From contig NZ_JANQOM010000015.1 of the NCBI RefSeq assembly GCF_028289625.1, forward strand, positions 1-48,795: a DNA stretch of 48,795 bases. The letters are read 5' to 3'. Under the pieces are notes generated by a model. The model was not told the origin of the DNA and searched no databases. It was given only the letters and a program-made list of their open reading frames with translations. The stretch comes from Winogradskyella sp. GTDB taxonomy: Bacteria > Bacteroidota > Bacteroidia > Flavobacteriales > Flavobacteriaceae. The position numbers and the translations under genes were made by a program. Shown one piece after another: positions 18,125-28,100 of this stretch (position 1 is its first letter; each line of letters begins with the position of its first letter).

Positions 18125-19618
18125 ATGAAATCAATTAACCATTATTCGATTCTTTTTTTAATTCTGATGCTTATGAGTTGTGCTGAAAAACAAGAACAGT
18201 TGAACTTGGAAGTGTATGAAACTTCCGAAAGTGGAAATCAACTAACACAGCTTACGGAATTTGAATTGACCGATAGTGTATCTCAAATTACCTTAAATCC
18301 AGAAAAGAAATACCAGACCATTACTGGTTTTGGCGGAGCGTTTACAGAGTCGTCAGCCTACTTGTTGAATAAGCTCAGCAAAGAGAATAGAGCAAAAATT
18401 ATTGAAGCTTATTTTGGAGAATCGGGAGCAAAATATTCCTTAACTAGAACCCATATGAATTCTTGCGATTTTTCACTCAGCAACTATTCATACACACCAG
18501 TTGAAGGCGATAAAGAATTAAAACATTTCTCTATTGAAGAAGATAAAGCAGATTTAATCCCTTTTATAAAAGATGCTATGAAAGCCTCTAAAGAAGGATT
18601 TAAAATATTTGGCTCTCCTTGGACAGCGGCACCTTGGATGAAAGATAACAACAGTTATGTTGGTGGCAAATTACTGCCAGAGTATTACGATACTTGGGCT
18701 TTGTTTTTTTCAAAATATGCTGATGCGTATCAAGAAGAGGGTATTGATATTTGGGGCTTTACCGTTGAAAATGAACCTTTAGGTAACGGCAATAATTGGG
18801 AGAGTATGCATTTCACACCAGATGAGATGACCTATTTCGTTCAAAATTATTTGGGCCCTAAGTTAGAAGCAGATGGCAAAGGCAATTTAAAGATTTTAGG
18901 ATACGATCAAAATAGAGAACATTTAAAGGAATGGGTAGATTCTCAATATAAAAATGAAGAGACCTCAAAATATTTTGATGGAACAGCTATTCATTGGTAT
19001 GCAAGTACATTTCATTACTTCCCCGAAGAATTACAATATGCGCATAACAAGGCGCCAGATAAATATTTAATTCAGTCAGAAGCTTGTGTTGATGCTGAAG
19101 TGCCAGTATGGAAAGACGATGCTTGGTATTGGAAGAAAGAGGCTACGGATTGGGGCTGGGATTGGGCACCAGAAAAAGATAAACATCTACACCCTAAATA
19201 TTCGCCTGTTAATAGGTACGCAAGAGATATTATTGGTTGTTTGAATAATTGGGTCGATGGATGGGTTGATTGGAATATGGTTCTTGATACCAAAGGTGGA
19301 CCTAACTGGTTTAAAAATTGGTGTATTGCACCAGTCATTGTTGATACAGATAAGGATGAGGTCTATTTTACACCACTCTATTATACAATGACACATTTTA
19401 GCAAGTACATACGTCCTGATGCTGAAATTATAGATGTTGAAAAAACAGATGATGATTTAATGGTTGCCGCAGCCAAAAATACAGACGGTTCAATTGCTGT
19501 AGTAGTTTTTAATGAAGGTAAGGAACCGAAAAGTTTCAGCTTAGGACTTAATAATGCAAGCAAACAAATAGGAATTAGCCCACAAGCTATTCAAACCATC
19601 ATAATACCAACTAACTAA
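18125..19618 (+). CDS. GH30 beta-glucosidase/beta-1,6-glucanase, lipoprotein
   Basis: Expected to remove beta-1,6-linked glucose branches of laminarin, the role established for GH30 subfamily 1 enzymes in marine flavobacteria. The lipobox LMLMSC is followed by AEKQEQ. The catalytic (beta/alpha)8 domain (about 55-430) starts with the diagnostic ITGFGGAFTESSAYLL. The acid/base is Glu217 in GFTVENEPLG and the nucleophile Glu319 in LIQSEACVD; SPWTAAPWMKDN is the conserved substrate-site segment. A small C-terminal beta domain follows (about 430-497), as usual for GH30. The 497 residues fit the family. It lies 11 bases after the second GH17 gene and 11 bases before the first symporter gene, placing branch removal next to import in the operon. 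Activity on short beta-1,3 oligomers cannot be excluded. Confidence 0.9.
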   Translation: MKSINHYSILFLILMLMSCAEKQEQLNLEVYETSESGNQLTQLTEFELTDSVSQITLNPEKKYQTITGFGGAFTESSAYLLNKLSKENRAKIIEAYFGESGAKYSLTRTHMNSCDFSLSNYSYTPVEGDKELKHFSIEEDKADLIPFIKDAMKASKEGFKIFGSPWTAAPWMKDNNSYVGGKLLPEYYDTWALFFSKYADAYQEEGIDIWGFTVENEPLGNGNNWESMHFTPDEMTYFVQNYLGPKLEADGKGNLKILGYDQNREHLKEWVDSQYKNEETSKYFDGTAIHWYASTFHYFPEELQYAHNKAPDKYLIQSEACVDAEVPVWKDDAWYWKKEATDWGWDWAPEKDKHLHPKYSPVNRYARDIIGCLNNWVDGWVDWNMVLDTKGGPNWFKNWCIAPVIVDTDKDEVYFTPLYYTMTHFSKYIRPDAEIIDVEKTDDDLMVAAAKNTDGSIAVVVFNEGKEPKSFSLGLNNASKQIGISPQAIQTIIIPTN

Positions 19619-19629
19619 AAATCAATATT

Positions 19630-21060
19630 ATGTCAAATCAGAAAACAGCCGCAAAAGATAGAGTGCCTTTAGGTCAGAAGGCTGCTTTCGGTGCAGGTCA
19701 TTTAGTATTAAACTTATTACCTGGAGCATTGGGAGTTTTTATGTTTTTCTTATTAACGGTCTTTGGAATGGATCCCCTTCAGGCCGGAATTTTAGGGGGA
19801 CTACCAAGGATTTTTGATGCCATAACCGATCCGGTAATGGGGTTTATATCAGATAATACAAGTTCAAAGTACGGCAGACGTAGGCCTTATATTTTTGTGG
19901 GTGCCATATTAAGCGCCATATTTTTTGTTCTGCTTTGGCAAATGGATGAAAATGCCACGGCTACTTTCAATTTTTGGTACTTTTTAATTATGTCCCTTGT
20001 TTTTTTAATTGGAAATACCATGTTTGCGACACCATTGGTGGGCCTTGGTTTTGAAATGACAACGGATTATAACGAAAGAACACGTTTAATGGCCTTCTCT
20101 CAAACGGTTGGTTTAGTAGCTTGGGTCATTGTACCGTGGTTTTGGCCAATGATACCAAATGAAAACCTTTTTGAAAGTCAAGCAATTGGTATTAGAACCT
20201 TAGCTTTATATGTTGGTGCAGGTTGTTTGTTTTTAGGAATTTTGCCTGCCATTTTTTGTAGGGGTATTGATGCCGGAAATATGGAAGACAGAAAGAAACT
20301 CACACTTAAAACCATATTTAGTAATCTAAAAGACTTGGTGGCTAGTATTGGAGAGGCTATAAAAAACAAGCCATTTATGAAATTGTGCGGTGCAACATTT
20401 TTAGTCTTTAATGGGTTTCAAATCGTCGCCTCATTTAGTTTTTTTATCATTGTATTTTATTTGTTTAATGGGGATTACGGTGCCACAGGGACCTGGCCAG
20501 CATGGTTTAGTTCAGTAAGTGCTTTAGTGTCTGCAATCGTTGTTATTCCGATTGTTTCTGCTATGGCCAGTAAATGGGGTAAGAAAAATGCATTTATTAT
20601 ATCAACAGCACTCTCCATTATTGGTTATGTGCTAAAATGGTGGACGTTTACCCCAGATAATCCGTGGTTAATGTTTATTCCAATTCCATTGATATCATTT
20701 GGTTTGGGTAGTTTGTTTACGCTAATGATGAGTATGACTGCAGATGTCTGTGACTTGGATGAATTGGTAAATGGTATGCCACGTAAAGAGGGCACCTTTG
20801 GTGCTTTGTATTGGTGGGTTGTGAAACTTGGACAAGGTTTGGCATTGGTATTTGGAGGTCTGGTATTGCAACTCATTGGTTTTGACGGAGGTCTGGCTAC
20901 ACAATCCGAAGAAACTTTAGTGAATCTTAGAATTGCCGATATTGTGTTTCCAGTAGTTACTGCAGCACTTGCTATTTGGGTTATGTGGAAATATAGTCTT
21001 TCTGAAGAAAGAGCTAAAGAGATTAAAGCTCAACTAGAAGAGCGAAGAGGAGTTTTATAA
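19630..21060 (+). CDS. GPH/MelB-type sugar:cation symporter (first copy)
   Basis: A 476-residue inner-membrane transporter of the glycoside-pentoside-hexuronide:cation symporter group within the MFS, with about 12 hydrophobic helices. The family marks are visible: GQKAAFGAGHLVLNLLPG at the N-terminus, FDAITDPVMGFISDNTSSKYGRRRPYI (the MelB cation-site Asp pattern plus the MFS loop 2-3 basic motif), ERTRLMAFSQTVGL, and the C-terminal half MMSMTADVCDLDELVNGMPRKEGTFGALYWWVVKLGQ. It probably imports the oligosaccharides released by GH17/GH30 for the cytosolic GH17 and phosphorylase enzymes. Substrate and coupling ion (Na+ or H+) are not evident. It lies 11 bases after the GH30 gene. A paralogue is encoded at 21764. 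Confidence 0.9.
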   Translation: MSNQKTAAKDRVPLGQKAAFGAGHLVLNLLPGALGVFMFFLLTVFGMDPLQAGILGGLPRIFDAITDPVMGFISDNTSSKYGRRRPYIFVGAILSAIFFVLLWQMDENATATFNFWYFLIMSLVFLIGNTMFATPLVGLGFEMTTDYNERTRLMAFSQTVGLVAWVIVPWFWPMIPNENLFESQAIGIRTLALYVGAGCLFLGILPAIFCRGIDAGNMEDRKKLTLKTIFSNLKDLVASIGEAIKNKPFMKLCGATFLVFNGFQIVASFSFFIIVFYLFNGDYGATGTWPAWFSSVSALVSAIVVIPIVSAMASKWGKKNAFIISTALSIIGYVLKWWTFTPDNPWLMFIPIPLISFGLGSLFTLMMSMTADVCDLDELVNGMPRKEGTFGALYWWVVKLGQGLALVFGGLVLQLIGFDGGLATQSEETLVNLRIADIVFPVVTAALAIWVMWKYSLSEERAKEIKAQLEERRGVL

Positions 21061-21094
21061 ATATTAAGCTTATTTTCAAACTAAATCAAGAAAA

Positions 21095-21733
21095 ATGTCA
21101 ACAAAAATAATAATCGTATTAGTAGGGCTAGCACTTGCACTGATAGCAGTAATAGGTAGTATTGTTAAAGGGAGTTCAGGCAAAAGACTTCTCAACACCA
21201 AAATTGCAGTTTTTTTCGCAATTATTGGCGTCTTAATGATGACGTATGGTAGTTATTCATCCGAATTAGTTGGTGTTAATAACCAATTAGAACAAGTCTC
21301 GATTGGGAATAAACTAAAGGTTGAAGGGCCAGTAACCGATATAAAAGTGGTATCACCTATAGATCAAGATTCTGTGGATTGCCGTATCCTGACTATGGGA
21401 GTTTATCCAGAAGGACATGCTAAGGATATATGGGTAATGATTAGACCAACTGATGATAGATATTATCCCCAATCCGATCATACAAATACATCATACAAAA
21501 GAGATGGTGAGTGGCAGGTGGTCACACGTTTTGGAGGTGATTTGGGAGAAGCTTATGACTTAATTATTTACGAAGCAGATGCCGAATCATCGTCATTTTT
21601 TAGCGCAACCATTGAAAAATGGAAAGCAGCTGATGATTATCCAGGTTTAAAATTTGAAGAAATACCATCAGGCGCCAAAGAAGTAGATCGTCTTAAGATT
21701 TATACACGAAAAAACTGTAGAGGAGTATTTTAA
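21095..21733 (+). CDS. Unrecognised small two-TM membrane protein between the two symporters
   Basis: I do not recognise this 212-residue protein. The N-terminus has two hydrophobic helices (about 4-24 and 37-55), the second followed by a soluble region (about 60-212) of mixed alpha/beta character. That region contains a small beta domain (KLKVEGPVTDIKVVSPIDQDSVDCRILTMGVYP, reminiscent of an OB-like fold), a stretch DIWVMIRPTDDRYYPQSDH and the C-terminal KIYTRKNCRGVF. No lipobox and no enzyme motif are seen. It is translated in the same operon, 34 bases after one symporter gene and 3-30 bases before the other, so a part in transport (accessory subunit or sensor of the symporters) is plausible but only guessed from position. 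The soluble part probably faces the periplasm if the first helix is N-in. Confidence 0.6.
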   Translation: MSTKIIIVLVGLALALIAVIGSIVKGSSGKRLLNTKIAVFFAIIGVLMMTYGSYSSELVGVNNQLEQVSIGNKLKVEGPVTDIKVVSPIDQDSVDCRILTMGVYPEGHAKDIWVMIRPTDDRYYPQSDHTNTSYKRDGEWQVVTRFGGDLGEAYDLIIYEADAESSSFFSATIEKWKAADDYPGLKFEEIPSGAKEVDRLKIYTRKNCRGVF

Positions 21734-21763
21734 TTCTTGAATATTAGTCGTTCAATGTTCAAA

Positions 21764-23185
21764 ATGAAAAAAAATAAAGTTGCGTTTGGTCAAAAGGTGG
21801 CCTTTGGTGTAGGCATGTTTGCCAATCAGATGTTTCCGGCTACAATGGCAATATTTTTTGTCGTTTTGGTTGAAGACCTGGGCCTCTCACTTACCATGTG
21901 GGCCATATTATATTTTTTGCCTCGCACTTTTGATGCCATTACGGATCCTTTGATGGGATTTATATCTGATAATACCAAATCAAAATGGGGTAGACGAAGA
22001 CAGTATGTCTTGCTAGGTGCCCTTATTATGGGTGTTTCATTTGTAATAATGTGGCAGTTATATAAGAATAATTCCTTAGATTATAATTTTTGGTATTTTC
22101 TACTTTGGTCAATTGTCTTTTACTTAGGATTAACCATTTTTAGTGTGCCTTACGTGGCTATGGGTTATGAAATGAGTGATGATTTTCACGAGCGTACCCA
22201 TATCATGGCAGTAGCTCAGTTTATTGGGCAATGGGCATGGGTAATTGCACCATGGTTTTGGGTTATTATGTATGATCAAGATTGGTTTTCTTCAGGTGAA
22301 GTTGCTACAAGAAACCTTGCGGTCTGGGTTGGTATAGGTTGTATGCTATGCGCCATGGTTCCCGCAATTTTTATTAAAAGTAAATCAACACTAAATGAAA
22401 CTAGTTATGCTGATATAACCATCAAATCATTGGGAAGTAGCCTAAAACATATTTTTAAGAGTTTTAAAGAAGCATTTAAATCTAAACCATTCAAAAAGTT
22501 ATGTTTAGCGACCTTTTTGATATTTAACTCTTTCAATACTATTGCCGGGTTCTCATTTTTCATAATTGTATATTACATGTTTGGTGGTAACGCAGGAGAT
22601 GCAGGGATTTGGCCTACGTTACATGGTTGTGTAGGTGCGCTTTTAACCACGTTCATGGTTATTCCAATTATTACCTGGCTATCAAAACAAATAGGTAAAA
22701 AGAAAGCATTTTTAGTATCGCAATCTATATCACTTATTGGATACATTCTATTCTGGTTTTTATTCATTCCAGGTAAGCCCTATATGTTTCTGTTTGCCTT
22801 GCCTTTTTTCTCCTTTGGAATAGGTGGTCTATTTACACTTATGATGTCAATGACTGCAGATGTTATTGATTTAGATGAGCTTGAAACAGGCAAGCGTCGC
22901 GAAGGTATATATGGTGCAATTTATTGGTGGATGGTGAAGTTTGGATTTGCTATTGCAGGCTTATTAACAGCCTTACTTATGAAATCCGTCGGGTTCGATA
23001 ATGACTTGGATGTTCAGCCAGAAGGTGCAATAACAGGATTACGATTAATATATTCTGGTCTTCCAATTTTAGGAACCTTAACGGCAATCGCAATCATGTG
23101 GAACTATAATGTTTCTGAAGAACGCGCCAATGAGGTGCGTTTAGAGTTAAAAGAAAGAAAAACGAAAATAAATATATTAAATTAA
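21764..23185 (+). CDS. GPH/MelB-type sugar:cation symporter (second copy)
   Basis: Paralogue of the transporter encoded at 19630, with the same landmarks: FGQKVAFGVGMFANQMFP, FDAITDPLMGFISDNTKSKWGRRRQYVLLG, ERTHIMAVAQFIGQWAW and MMSMTADVIDLDELETGKRREGIYGAIYWWMVKFG. About 12 hydrophobic helices and a cytosolic C-terminal tail. The open frame extends up to a TTG at 21737 with an ATG at 21755; I chose the ATG at 21764 because MKKNKVAFGQK then aligns with the short N-terminus of the first copy and is followed by an A-rich start context. It is the last membrane gene before the two cytosolic GH17 genes, only 4 bases away. Two symporters in one operon may divide linear and branched or short and longer oligomers; this is inference. 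Confidence 0.88.
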   Translation: MKKNKVAFGQKVAFGVGMFANQMFPATMAIFFVVLVEDLGLSLTMWAILYFLPRTFDAITDPLMGFISDNTKSKWGRRRQYVLLGALIMGVSFVIMWQLYKNNSLDYNFWYFLLWSIVFYLGLTIFSVPYVAMGYEMSDDFHERTHIMAVAQFIGQWAWVIAPWFWVIMYDQDWFSSGEVATRNLAVWVGIGCMLCAMVPAIFIKSKSTLNETSYADITIKSLGSSLKHIFKSFKEAFKSKPFKKLCLATFLIFNSFNTIAGFSFFIIVYYMFGGNAGDAGIWPTLHGCVGALLTTFMVIPIITWLSKQIGKKKAFLVSQSISLIGYILFWFLFIPGKPYMFLFALPFFSFGIGGLFTLMMSMTADVIDLDELETGKRREGIYGAIYWWMVKFGFAIAGLLTALLMKSVGFDNDLDVQPEGAITGLRLIYSGLPILGTLTAIAIMWNYNVSEERANEVRLELKERKTKINILN

Positions 23186-23189
23186 AGGT

Positions 23190-24107
23190 ATGTCATTTAG
23201 AGAAGGACACTATTTTAAAAAGAGCGGTTATAGCCAAAAAACAATTCCAGGTTTAGACCTGTCAAAATATTCATTAGAAGAATTAAAAGCACTTTGGAGA
23301 AAGACCTTAGAAGAAGGTATGCATGGTATTTGCTTTAGTATGTATGAAGATGGTCAGAGACCAGGAGATACTATTACAGAACAACAAGTAAACCGAAGAG
23401 TAGGGATATTGAAACCTTATGCTAAGTGGATTCGTTCGTTTTCTTGTATTGAGGGTAATGAACACGTAGCACGGATGTCTAAAAAACATGGTGTGAAAAC
23501 GCTTGTTGGTGCATGGCTAGGTGATGATAAAGATGATAACGAACAAGAAATAGAGGGCTTAATTCAACTTGCGAAAGAAGGTTGTGTAGACGTTGCAGCA
23601 GTTGGTAATGAAGTGCTATACCGAAATGATTTAACCTTAGAAGAGCTCGTAGGTTATATAAATCGTGTCAAAGAAGCACTTGCAGGAATGAATATTCCTG
23701 TTGGTTATGTGGATGCCTATTATGAGTTTTCTCGTCATCCAATACTAGTGGAAAGTACAGATGTCGTTTTGGCTAATTTATACCCTTACTGGGAAGGTTG
23801 TCCAATAGAGTATGCATTAGGTCATATGCAGGCTATGTATGGTCAAGTTGTAGATGCGGCCCAAGGCAAACCAATTATAATAACTGAAACCGGATGGCCG
23901 AGTCAAGGAGGAGGTTTAAGAGGTGCCATTGCGAGTGAGGAAGCCGCCATGAAGTATTTTATCGATGCCATGCGTTGGACTAAAGAAAACGATATTCCTA
24001 TCTTTTATTTTTCATCCTTCGATGAGTCTTGGAAAGTTGGTCCAGAAGGTGAAGTAGGTGCATATTGGGGACTTTGGGATAAACATGAGCATCTAAAGTA
24101 CAGTTAA
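23190..24107 (+). CDS. Cytosolic GH17-like glucan hydrolase (first of second pair)
   Basis: A compact 305-residue TIM-barrel glycosidase without signal peptide, lipobox or TM segment, so it acts in the cytosol. The GH17 motifs are clear: acid/base Glu141 in VAAVGNEVLYR and nucleophile Glu233 in IIITETGWPSQGG. YAKWIRSFSC, GAWLG, ANLYPYW and IFYFSSFDESWKVGPEGEVGAYWGL are further family segments. Lacking the extra N-terminal region of the lipoprotein copies, it represents a different GH17 subgroup. A cytosolic endo- or exo-glucanase would trim imported oligosaccharides into substrates for the phosphorylase encoded at 12031. An alternative is a transglycosylase adjusting chain length. It starts 4 bases after the second symporter stop, so translation is probably coupled. 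Confidence 0.83.
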   Translation: MSFREGHYFKKSGYSQKTIPGLDLSKYSLEELKALWRKTLEEGMHGICFSMYEDGQRPGDTITEQQVNRRVGILKPYAKWIRSFSCIEGNEHVARMSKKHGVKTLVGAWLGDDKDDNEQEIEGLIQLAKEGCVDVAAVGNEVLYRNDLTLEELVGYINRVKEALAGMNIPVGYVDAYYEFSRHPILVESTDVVLANLYPYWEGCPIEYALGHMQAMYGQVVDAAQGKPIIITETGWPSQGGGLRGAIASEEAAMKYFIDAMRWTKENDIPIFYFSSFDESWKVGPEGEVGAYWGLWDKHEHLKYS

Positions 24108-24125
24108 AAATCAACTATAATAGTA

Positions 24126-25016
24126 ATGTCTTTAAGGAAAGAAAAATTTTTTGCGCTTGCATCCATAGACTACGAAGGTAAGTCTATCAATGACTTGAGG
24201 AAAATGTTTAGAAAATCCTTAAAAGCAGGTGTGCATGGTTTATGTGCAAGCCCTTATGAAGAAGGACAAGAACCTGGTGACCAACTTTCGGAAGAACAGA
24301 TTCGTCGTCGATTAAAAAAGATGAAACCGTACACAAAATGGATTCGTTCGTTTTCGTGTACCGATGGTAATGAGTTGATTCCAAAAATTGCCAGAGAAAT
24401 GGGGATAAAAACGCTTACAGGTGCTTGGTTAGGTGATAATCCTGAAATCAATGAGCGTGAGTTAGAAAGCTTAATAAGTTTGTGCCATGAAGGTCTGGTT
24501 GACGTCGCTGCAGTTGGTAACGAAGTGATGTATAGAGGTGACTTAACCGAAGAAGAACTTTTAGATAAAATCCATTATGTTAAAGCATCGACTAAAGATT
24601 TAGATATACCTGTTGGTTATGTCGATGCCTATTACGAATTTCAGGAGCGCCCTTCAATAACTGATGCATGCGATATTATCCTTGCCAATTGTTATCCATT
24701 TTGGGAAGGCTGCGATTTAGATTATTCGTTGCTGTACATGAAAGACATGTACCATAAAGCCCTTCGTGCGGGAAATGGAAAAAGAGTAATAATCACAGAA
24801 ACAGGCTGGCCAAGTGAAGGCACTAATTTGCAAGGTGCGTTTCCATCGGAAGCTAATGCCATAAAATACTTCCTTAATACACAAAAATGGGCACAAGAAG
24901 AGGAAATAGATATCTTCTATTTTTCTGCCTTTGATGAATCATGGAAAGTTGGTGGTGAAGGAGATGTTGGTGCTTTTTGGGGTATTTGGGATAAAAATGA
25001 AAAACTTAAATATTAA
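24126..25016 (+). CDS. Cytosolic GH17-like glucan hydrolase (second of second pair)
   Basis: A tandem paralogue of the preceding gene, 296 residues, again without an export signal. The acid/base is Glu133 in VAAVGNEVMYR, the nucleophile Glu225 in VIITETGWPSEG. The shared scaffold includes PYTKWIRSFSCTDGNE, KTLTGAWLGD, VPVGYVDAYYEF-like and IFYFSAFDESWKVGGEGDVGAFWGIWDKNEKLKY. Compared with the first copy it has a shorter N-terminus (SLRKEKFFALASIDYEGKS). It is the last gene with an obvious catalytic role in the operon, 18 bases after its partner, and is followed by a 94-base gap before the FG-GAP lipoprotein. Both catalytic glutamates are kept, so division of labour rather than decay of one copy is likely. 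Confidence 0.83.
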   Translation: MSLRKEKFFALASIDYEGKSINDLRKMFRKSLKAGVHGLCASPYEEGQEPGDQLSEEQIRRRLKKMKPYTKWIRSFSCTDGNELIPKIAREMGIKTLTGAWLGDNPEINERELESLISLCHEGLVDVAAVGNEVMYRGDLTEEELLDKIHYVKASTKDLDIPVGYVDAYYEFQERPSITDACDIILANCYPFWEGCDLDYSLLYMKDMYHKALRAGNGKRVIITETGWPSEGTNLQGAFPSEANAIKYFLNTQKWAQEEEIDIFYFSAFDESWKVGGEGDVGAFWGIWDKNEKLKY

Positions 25017-25110
25017 GTTGTATATATTTTAACATTCTACAGTATTTCTGCGAGTTCATATAGTTTATCATTTCCATATCTTTACAGAACTAAAAAATTC
25101 TCTGATTAAG

Positions 25111-28100
25111 ATGAAAACCCTTAGAATTAGATTTTTGGCAATTACAACTTTTTTGTTCATGGTTGTAGGTTGTAATGATGCTCCAAAACGCGATTTATGT
25201 CCAGCTGAATTAGTTGGTGGTTTCGAATTATTATCACCCGAAAAAACGGGTATAGATTTTCAAAATACGATTAAAGAGTCTACATATTTCAACCATTACT
25301 ATTATAGTCAAATGTATGTAGGGTCTGGTGTGGCTATTGGTGATATCAATAACGATGGGTTGCCAGACGTATTTTTTGGTGGTAATCAGGTTGAAGATAG
25401 GCTATATCTTAATAAAGGGAATCTTCAATTCGAAAATATCACTAAAACATCTAAAGTAGCTAGAAACTCAGGCTGGACATGGGGAGTGACCATGGCCGAT
25501 GTTAATGCAGATGGGTATTTAGATATTTACGTCAGTAGAAATGGTAACTCAATGAAACTAGAGGATAGGAGAAATAAATTATATATAAACAATCAAGACC
25601 TAACGTTTAAGGAGTCAGCCATTCAATATGGATTAGCAGATGTTGGATTCTCTACACAAGCGGCTTTTTTTGATATGGACAATGATGGTGATTTAGATAT
25701 GTATCAGGTAAATCAGCCACCTGATAAAAAACTCTTATTAGTAAATAAAATTCCTAAAGAACGGTTAAAGCTTTATCGAGATAGGTTATATATTAATGAT
25801 AATGGAAAGTTTAGAGATTTTTCGGATGAAGCAGGCATAGATCGAGAAATGGCCTATGGTTTAAGTATTAATACTTCAGATTTTAATAATGATGGTTTTT
25901 TGGATTTATATATCTCTAGAGATTATGGTGCGCCAGATGTAATGTATTATAATAATGGGGATGGTACATTTCGTAGTGTTACCACTGAGAAGTTAAAACA
26001 TATGTCACAGTATAGTATGGGCTCTGATACAGGAGATGTTAATAATGATGGTCTCATAGATTTAATTACTACAGATATGACTCCTGAAGATCATTATAGG
26101 TCAAAAATGAATATGGCCTCTATGAATACAGAAGCTTTTAAGGAATTAATAGAAAAAGGTGAAAGTTATCAGTATATGACTAATACTTTACAGGTAAATA
26201 CTGGTTTAGGCGGGTTTTCAGATGTTGCCAATCTCGCGGGTATTTCTAACACAGATTGGAGCTGGGCAAGCCTTTTAATGGATGCGGATAACGATGGATT
26301 TAAAGATTTATTCATTTCTAATGGAATTAAAAAAGATATAGATAATAACGACTATAGAAGGTTAGTGAGTAATGTAGACAAGAAAATTAATTCAGAAGAA
26401 CTATTTGAATATAGTAAGAAAACTCCTTCTCATCCAATAAGTAATTATGCATTTCAAAATAAAGGGAATCTTAAATTTGAAAAAGTGTCTAAAGAATGGG
26501 GTTTTGACACCCCAAGTTTTTCTAATGGTATGGCCTATGGCGACTTGGATAATGATGGTGACTTAGATATTATTACCAATAATATTGATGCTCCGGCTTT
26601 TGTTTATGAAAACAAAGCAACAGGAAATTTTTTAAAGATTAACGCAGAAGGTTCTGAAAAAAATAGATTTGGTATAGGTGCTAAGGCTATTATTTATTAT
26701 AATGACAAGACGCAAATTGTAGAAAATACGGTGACTAGAGGATTTATATCTTCTGTCGAGCACGGTATGTTTTTTGGACTAGGAAAGCATACGGAAATAG
26801 AAAAAGTTGAAGTGATTTGGCCTAATGGAAAAGTTAACACATTCGAAAATGTTGAAGCTAACCAAGTACTAGTGGCTAAAATGTCCGAAGCAGAGACAAA
26901 GTCAAAAGAAGGAAAAAACGAAAAGACCTTGATGACTAAAATCAACACAGACGAATTAGGTATAGATTTTATACATCTGGAAAATGAGTTCGATGAATTT
27001 ACGGAAGAGATTCTCTTGCCACATAATGTTTCCCAAAACGGCCCTTTTTCGGCAACTGGTGATATCAACAAAGATGGTTTAGACGATATTTTTATTGGTG
27101 GGGCTATGAATCAATCAGGCATCTTGTATATTCAAAATATAAATGGCACTTTTTCAAAGAATGAATCTCAACCTTGGGGTAAAGATAAAACTTCCGAGGA
27201 TTTAGGATGTTTGTTTATCGATATTGATAATGATGACGATTTAGATTTATACATAGCAAGTGGAGGTAGTGAATATATGAGAGGACACGTATCCTTAAGG
27301 GATAGATTGTATATCAATGATGGTAAGGGAAATTTCACTAAAAGCGATAATGCTTTGCCAGATATACGAGAGAGTTCTCAAGTCGTTACGGCCTCTGATG
27401 TTGACTTAGATGGTGACATAGATTTATTCGTTGGAATACGCTTGGTGGCAAAGTCCTATGCATTTCCTGCAACGAGTTATTTACTTATTAATAATAATGG
27501 AAAATTCGTAAAGGCTTTAGAAGAAAACGCACCTGCACTAACTAATATCGGAATGGTCACCGATGCGGTTTTTACAGACATCGACAATGATAACGATGAC
27601 GACTTAATGATTGTAGGAGAATGGATGGAGATAAAGATTTTGGCCAACAATAATGGTATTTTTGAAGATGCATCTAAATCGTATGGACTTGAAGATACTA
27701 GAGGTATATGGTGGTCAATTACGGCCAGTGATATTGATAATGATGGTGATGATGATTATGTCATAGGTAATTTAGGTACAAACAATAAATTTAAAGCTTC
27801 TGAGGAGCATCCATTCAAAGTATATGTCAATGATTTTGACGATAATGGTACCAACGATATTTTATTAGCTAAGTATTACAAAGATGCTTATGTACCAGTA
27901 CGTGGAAGGGAATGTACAAGTCAACAAATGCCGTACGTTGCTGAAAAATTTAAAGATTACCATAGTTTTGCGTCTTCTAAGTTAATAGATATTCTCCCGG
28001 AAGAAAAAGTTGAAGATGCTGTTATTTATGAAATTAAGAACTTCGAAAGCATTGTATTGATAAATGAAAATGGGAAGCTTATTAAGAATTCATTGCCAAA

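Noticed and set aside
21737..21763. Upstream TTG/ATG starts for the second symporter
   Set aside because: They add residues (NISRSMFK) with no match to the first copy's N-terminus. The ATG at 21764 gives the usual short cytosolic start.
26697..27071. 124-codon minus-strand frame in the FG-GAP gene
   Set aside because: No family similarity. It lies fully within a well-supported gene and its length is explained by low stop frequency opposite Asp/Asn-rich codons.
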